Assembly: GCA_016839995.1 (NCBI GenBank)
Contig: JAEOTD010000108.1
Location: 1 to 18,291, forward strand
From: Candidatus Hermodarchaeota archaeon
Lineage (GTDB): Archaea > Asgardarchaeota > Hermodarchaeia > Hermodarchaeales > Hermodarchaeaceae
Reading direction: 5' to 3'
DNA: 18,291 bases
Positions 14,393 through 18,291 of the stretch are shown here, piece by piece. The translations under genes were made by a program, and so were the position numbers. Position 1 is the first letter of the stretch. The number at the start of each line of letters is the position of its first letter. A model generated the notes under the pieces. The model worked only from the letters and a program-made list of their open reading frames with translations, had not been told where the DNA came from and did not search any database.

Positions 14393-14641
14393 TTAGGGGT
14401 AATCTTCAAGGCTCTTTTGTTTACCTTTCTCAGAGCGAGGCTTATCACTTGGTGTAGTTTGATCTGCTTTGTACTCAGAAATCAGAATGTGCCGTTCCCT
14501 CACGAGTCGTGGACGGTGACAACACATCTGCATACCTGATGGTAACACCAGTTTGGATGCAAGCTTGCCGTGAACACGGATGTGTTCGCCACAATTTTTA
14601 CACCGATAAATCGTGTAATATTTGAATCGTGTCACGAGCAA
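14393..14641 (-). CDS. Small zinc-ribbon-like protein
   Basis: 82 residues, TTG at 14641 (GTG at 14635 is possible). The core is a YYTIYRCKNCGEHIRVHG block with Cys14-x2-Cys17, then GMQMCCHRPRLV with Cys40-Cys41-His42. Two knuckles about 22 residues apart are what a single zinc ribbon needs. The last 25 residues (from about 58) are polar, charged and probably disordered. I do not recognise the family. It converges on mtrH with a 22-base gap and diverges from the acetyltransferase gene. The overlapping plus-strand frame shows no domain, so the minus frame is the better reading. A role in nucleic-acid or protein binding is a guess. Confidence 0.6.
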   Translation of the reverse strand: MLVTRFKYYTIYRCKNCGEHIRVHGKLASKLVLPSGMQMCCHRPRLVRERHILISEYKADQTTPSDKPRSEKGKQKSLEDYP

Positions 14642-14742
14642 TCCAACTCATTGCATTGAATATGATTAGACACTATCAGGGGGACTTGGGCTTTCTTAAA
14701 CTGTTGGGTTTACTCCCTCAACGCCAAGCCTCTTTTACATAA

Positions 14743-14751
14743 GCTTTTAAT
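14743..14751 (+). promoter_or_regulatory. Candidate TATA element of the acetyltransferase gene
   Basis: GCTTTTAAT, with a second AT-rich block TCTTTTACAT just upstream. Transcription start would fall near 14773, downstream of the ATG at 14757, which argues for a later start codon. Confidence 0.3.
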
Positions 14752-14801
14752 CCCTGATGTGTTCCGAAGGGATGGCAAGAAAAAATACATGTGAACACAC
14801 C

Positions 14802-16049
14802 ATGATCGAAGACCTAGGTGATGACCTCATTTTACGTACAGGTACTAAGTCTGATGTCAAAGCCATCAAAGAGCATGTTCAAGCGGTCCACGGAAAAGAA
14901 GGAGTGCCGATGATTAATCGGCTCTTTAACCTCCACCCCAATTTCCCACCTTCTGACAATTTCCTTGTTGAAGACATAAAAACCGGAAAAATAGTGGCTT
15001 ACTTCAATCTGATGCTCAACACAGGTGTGATGAATGGACATCGATTCCCAGTAGGAGGCATGGAAATTGTTGGAACGCTTGAAGAGTACCGAAACCGTGG
15101 CCTAATCCGTAAACTGAATGAGGCCTTCGAACGACGTGTTGAAGAATACAACCTTCCCATGATTATGATTGCCGGAATCCCCTATTACTACCGGAAACTT
15201 GGCTACGAATACGCCGTTCAAATGGGTGGATCACTAACTTTTCCTTTAGAGCTAATACCCCCTCAAAAGAAAGGCGAAAAAGAGCCAATCGCTATCGAAG
15301 AAGTCACCCAAGCCACCTTCCCCGCCTACCTGAAGGCCCGAGAACAACTAAACGCATATCTTGACTTCTACCGGCACCTTTCAAAAGAAGACTTTCTCTA
15401 TCTCTCAACTGGCCGGTTTGGAAATGACTCGGTTTACAAATTTCATCTCATTAAAGCCAATCAGAAAGTTGTCGGCATATTTCTCTTAAACATTGGATGG
15501 GGGGCTCTTGAGGTTAATGAACTATGGGTCGAGAACCTCAATCATTTACTGTCCATTCTACGTTTCCTGAAAAAAATAGCCAAACGGAGACAATTACCCC
15601 TCAGAATTTATTATCCCGCACGTCCTGCAATCTTCCAAGCCCTGGAGAGCTTCAGTCGATCTAAATTTGGTCGACCCTATGCTTGGTACGTCAAAATCCC
15701 CTCCATCAAACGGTTTCTAGAAGCGATTACACCAGTCATTGAACAGCGTTTAGCGAAATCCGAATTCAAGGGCTTAACTGAATCAATTCGATTCAGCTGG
15801 TATCAAGAAGGAATTGAATTGGTCTTCAAGAAGGGTAACCTCGAAGCGATAAAGGAAATTCCTCGGAACGAAGTTAAAGACATGAATGTCGCTGTTCCCT
15901 TCCCAGTCATCTACCAACTCCTCTTGGGCTATCGGTCCATTGATGAACTCCACCAGATATTCCCCGATGCAGGTGGGAGCCCCACAAAATCTCCCATTGT
16001 ACGCGTTATCTTTCCAAAAATCCGAGCCTATTGGACTCCTGAATTCTGA
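14802..16049 (+). CDS. Eis-like GNAT N-acetyltransferase
   Basis: 415 residues from the ATG at 14802. In-frame ATGs at 14757 and 14772 also exist; I prefer 14802 because it starts just before the first GNAT strand (DDLILRTGT) and because the likely promoter lies over the earlier codons. The acetyl-CoA site is GGMEIVGTLEEYRNRGLIRKL (about 85-105), with R-x-x-G-x-hydrophobic, followed by YYYRKLGYEY (about 128-137). A second divergent GNAT-like domain and a C-terminal SCP2-like domain (SIRFSWYQEGIELVFKKG onward) give the three-domain plan and ~400-residue length of the Eis family. Eis enzymes acetylate amines, including aminoglycosides and protein lysines, and use a Tyr and the C-terminal carboxylate of a final Phe in catalysis. 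This protein also ends in Phe. Natural substrate unknown. Confidence 0.83.
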   Translation: MIEDLGDDLILRTGTKSDVKAIKEHVQAVHGKEGVPMINRLFNLHPNFPPSDNFLVEDIKTGKIVAYFNLMLNTGVMNGHRFPVGGMEIVGTLEEYRNRGLIRKLNEAFERRVEEYNLPMIMIAGIPYYYRKLGYEYAVQMGGSLTFPLELIPPQKKGEKEPIAIEEVTQATFPAYLKAREQLNAYLDFYRHLSKEDFLYLSTGRFGNDSVYKFHLIKANQKVVGIFLLNIGWGALEVNELWVENLNHLLSILRFLKKIAKRRQLPLRIYYPARPAIFQALESFSRSKFGRPYAWYVKIPSIKRFLEAITPVIEQRLAKSEFKGLTESIRFSWYQEGIELVFKKGNLEAIKEIPRNEVKDMNVAVPFPVIYQLLLGYRSIDELHQIFPDAGGSPTKSPIVRVIFPKIRAYWTPEF

Positions 16050-16064
16050 TGGGAAACATTCACA

Positions 16065-18291
16065 TCAAATTAGGGGCTCTTCAGTTAATTCTGGACTTAT
16101 TTCTGTAACTACCTTTTCTCCCTTCAAAACCATCTGAGATGCTTCCAATGCCCCGTCTTTGAAGAGGGGAGTATTGTTGTTTCCACACTGATAGGAAAAA
16201 GTGCAAGCTGGACACCCTTCAAGAGCTTTACAGGGGCATTCTTCAAGAATCACGGTTACACGTCGCAGGGCTTCTTCCAATCGATCAAAGAGGAGCTTGG
16301 ACAACCCACTACCACCAGGGCTTCCATCATAAATGAAGATAAGACCTGACGAACCCATCGAAACTCCCCCAATTGCGTTTCGACCCCCACCCGTTAACAT
16401 GTCACTACTCTCAATGAGGGTATGTTCAAGTGCATGAAATCCTCCCACAATCAGTTCCTCTTCCGTAATTGCATCTTCGTCACTCGTTGGGGACATTGGT
16501 TTGGATGATCCCTGCAACGTTTTGGTTACAGATTTCACGGCCTTCATTGGATGAGGTGCAGTGAAAAAGAAACCTTTCGTAGGATAGGTGAACTCTAACA
16601 CGTTGTCTAAGTCCTTGGTTTTCAATATCTTGTCTGTGTAAATATCTTTGATAACATACCCTGTTATGACCTCAGTCATTCGAAGATCTGCATAATGAAC
16701 CGTAATACCGTATACCTGACGGGTATCTAATACTCGAATAATCTCTGGATTAACATGACGAATGGGCTGGGTCATCTCTCGATGACCTCGGGGTAATTTT
16801 CGCGTGACCGCTCTACCAACACCGTGACGATATTCGAATTCTAACGATTCGTAGGTGGCACCCGCATGTAGATAGTAGGCTCCGGGAAAGAGTTCACCCA
16901 TGGCGATAGGCATTTGCCGTTCACCGATGATTTTTCCCTCATGGATGATTTGCACACTATCGCCAATCCCCCGAATCGAATAACGGGCTAGAATCCGACG
17001 CGCTTCAATGATATTGGGTTTTAACCGCTCCTTCTCCTCGTTCAGCACTCGTTCTTTGAGAAGTTGTTGTAGAATGGGCTGAAATTCATTGAATTCTTCA
17101 GGTGTAATGGGTGAATCTAGTGCTGCAGCCATTAATTGGTGATAGGCCACCACTTCATTATGTGGTTCAACATAGGCAGGATCAATATCTGTAAAATAAT
17201 CATCTGGGTGCTCACGATAGTAAGTGCTGATCGCATCATTTTGGCGTAGAGCGAGTACAGCAATACTTTCCTGACCTTTTCTCCCAGCACGACCAATCCG
17301 TTGTGTCAACCTTGTGATGCCAACAAGCATCGATACGACACCCTCAAGATCCCCGATATCGATTCCTAACTCCAATGTGGGAGTAGACACTAACAAGTCC
17401 AATTCTCCGCGCCGAAAATCATCCTCCACCTTTCGTCGGTACGTCATTGGAAGACCTGCTCGGTGAACCGCACTTTTCATCTGCGTACGTCGGGCGATAA
17501 GATTAATCACCTCCGCATTTTTGTGGGTATTCGCAAAAATCAACGTCTTCAAGTCATGACGAACCAATTCCCGAGCAACACTCGCCATCATTGTACTCTG
17601 ACTAGCGCGGTCGGGGTACAACATAAGAAAATGGATTACGCCTTTTTTACCAGTTGAACAATGGATGGGAACCACCGTTCGCCCGAATAATAATTCAGCA
17701 AATTCCTGGGCATTTGCTACCGTTGCAGAAGCCCCAATAAGCTGTAGAGGCGGACAAATGCGTTGGAGGCGACGCATGAGAAAATGAACATTGGATCCAA
17801 AAGCTCCCACATAAACGTGGAGCTCATCTAAGACCACGTGTCGGGCAGTTCGAACAAGTCGTCGAATTGGGTCACGGGGACGAATCAGGTGAATATGGAG
17901 CATATCCGGATTTGAAATCAAGATATCCGGGGGATGTCGAAATATCGCCGCCCGTTCCGATTTCGGGGTGTCACCATCAAGAACAGCAACATCCAATCCA
18001 ACACTTGCCGCCAGAACAGAGAGCTTACTCGCTTGGTCACGAGCAAGGGCTTTAGTTGGATAGATGAATATGGCTTGCACGGCACGCTTTTTTGCTGCAC
18101 GAAGAGGTCCCCAACCAACTTGGCGCTGTAAAATCTGTTGAATAATTGGGAGGGCAAAAGCCTCCGTTTTTCCCGTGGCTGTGGGGGCTGAAATGATTAC
18201 ATCGCTTCCCGCAAGGATCTGTTGAACTGCCTGTTCTTGGAATTTAAACAGCTGAGATACGCCTTGGCGTTTGAGAGCCGATTTCAATTGG
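16065..18291 (-). CDS. Superfamily 2 DEAD/DEAH-type helicase with DUF1998 zinc domain (5' end outside window)
   Basis: At least 741 residues are visible; the frame remains open to the right edge. A TTG at 18287 is in frame but probably an internal Leu, since the family has more sequence before this point. Numbering from that codon: Q-motif region LFKFQEQA (13-20), Walker A SAPTATGKT (33-41), motif Ib region SNPDMLH, motif II DELH (154-157), motif III SAT (187-189), motif V STPTLELGIDIGD, and motif VI QRIGRAGRKG (329-338). After a winged-helix-like region, the C-terminal DUF1998 domain has C684-x-C-x5-C-x2-C-x5-C followed by GNNN. This architecture is that of YprA/MrfA and Hrq1, 3'-5' helicases in DNA damage repair. 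Its end is 15 bases from the convergent acetyltransferase stop. Confidence 0.9.
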   Translation of the reverse strand, partial: QLKSALKRQGVSQLFKFQEQAVQQILAGSDVIISAPTATGKTEAFALPIIQQILQRQVGWGPLRAAKKRAVQAIFIYPTKALARDQASKLSVLAASVGLDVAVLDGDTPKSERAAIFRHPPDILISNPDMLHIHLIRPRDPIRRLVRTARHVVLDELHVYVGAFGSNVHFLMRRLQRICPPLQLIGASATVANAQEFAELLFGRTVVPIHCSTGKKGVIHFLMLYPDRASQSTMMASVARELVRHDLKTLIFANTHKNAEVINLIARRTQMKSAVHRAGLPMTYRRKVEDDFRRGELDLLVSTPTLELGIDIGDLEGVVSMLVGITRLTQRIGRAGRKGQESIAVLALRQNDAISTYYREHPDDYFTDIDPAYVEPHNEVVAYHQLMAAALDSPITPEEFNEFQPILQQLLKERVLNEEKERLKPNIIEARRILARYSIRGIGDSVQIIHEGKIIGERQMPIAMGELFPGAYYLHAGATYESLEFEYRHGVGRAVTRKLPRGHREMTQPIRHVNPEIIRVLDTRQVYGITVHYADLRMTEVITGYVIKDIYTDKILKTKDLDNVLEFTYPTKGFFFTAPHPMKAVKSVTKTLQGSSKPMSPTSDEDAITEEELIVGGFHALEHTLIESSDMLTGGGRNAIGGVSMGSSGLIFIYDGSPGGSGLSKLLFDRLEEALRRVTVILEECPCKALEGCPACTFSYQCGNNNTPLFKDGALEASQMVLKGEKVVTEISPELTEEPLI

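Noticed and set aside
14141..14539. 132-codon plus-strand open frame across the mtrH end
   Set aside because: Mostly in another frame of mtrH and then antisense to the zinc-ribbon gene; no recognisable motif.
1..18291. tRNA, rRNA, CRISPR array, transposase or phage genes
   Set aside because: I looked through all intergenic gaps (none above 150 bases) and saw no cloverleaf, repeat-spacer pattern or mobile-element protein.

Overview
The window is about 18.3 kb of gene-dense DNA that looks archaeal. The evidence is an MtrH-type methyltransferase (a subunit of tetrahydromethanopterin S-methyltransferase), a degenerate RadA/RadB-like protein, AT-rich TATA-like elements about 35-60 bases upstream of several starts, Shine-Dalgarno sites of the GGAG/GGTGA type, and frequent TTG and GTG starts. 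The mix suggests a non-methanogenic mesophilic archaeon, possibly of the Asgard or Thorarchaeota type. That lineage call is inference from gene style only. Sixteen complete or near-complete protein genes and two genes cut by the window edges are supported. I saw no tRNA, rRNA, CRISPR array, insertion sequence or integrase, and no gene-free stretch over 300 bases.

Layout. Positions 2-187 (+) are the last 61 codons of a nitroreductase-like protein. Two tandem DUF998-type six-helix membrane proteins (190-867 and 955-1635, both -) are close paralogues. Then come an HD phosphohydrolase (1690-2322, -), a small four-helix membrane protein (about 2509-2988, +), an MFS transporter (3007-4242, -), a MutY/MIG-like DNA glycosylase (4276-5067, +), a DMT/EamA transporter (5062-6003, -) and the degenerate RadA/RadB-like protein (6067-6849, -), which probably shares a transcript with the EamA gene. 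On the + strand follow a SAM methyltransferase (6955-7707) and a tightly coupled redox pair: an FAD-linked oxidase (7856-9319) and a GlcF/HdrB-like iron-sulphur subunit (9321-10526). A minus-strand run of MFS drug-efflux-type transporter (13285-11969), PIG-L deacetylase (11953-11120) and membrane-bound hydrolase-like protein (11048-10497) diverges from a solitary MtrH homologue (13435-14370, +). The right end has a small zinc-ribbon protein (14393-14641, -), an Eis-like GNAT acetyltransferase (about 14802-16049, +) and a DUF1998 superfamily 2 helicase (16065 to beyond the right edge, -).

How the genes fit together. There is no single large operon. Three local units stand out. The FAD oxidase and Fe-S protein form a likely D-2-hydroxyacid dehydrogenase complex that feeds electrons onward. 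MFS and PIG-L are 15 bases apart and share a divergent control region with mtrH that holds a perfect 14-bp palindrome next to the MFS core promoter. Three proteins of likely DNA-maintenance function (glycosylase, RadA/RadB-like protein, DUF1998 helicase) lie scattered among them. The items most worth following up are the RadA/RadB-like protein that has lost both Walker motifs and ends in a sliding-clamp-like peptide, the solitary MtrH, and the palindrome.
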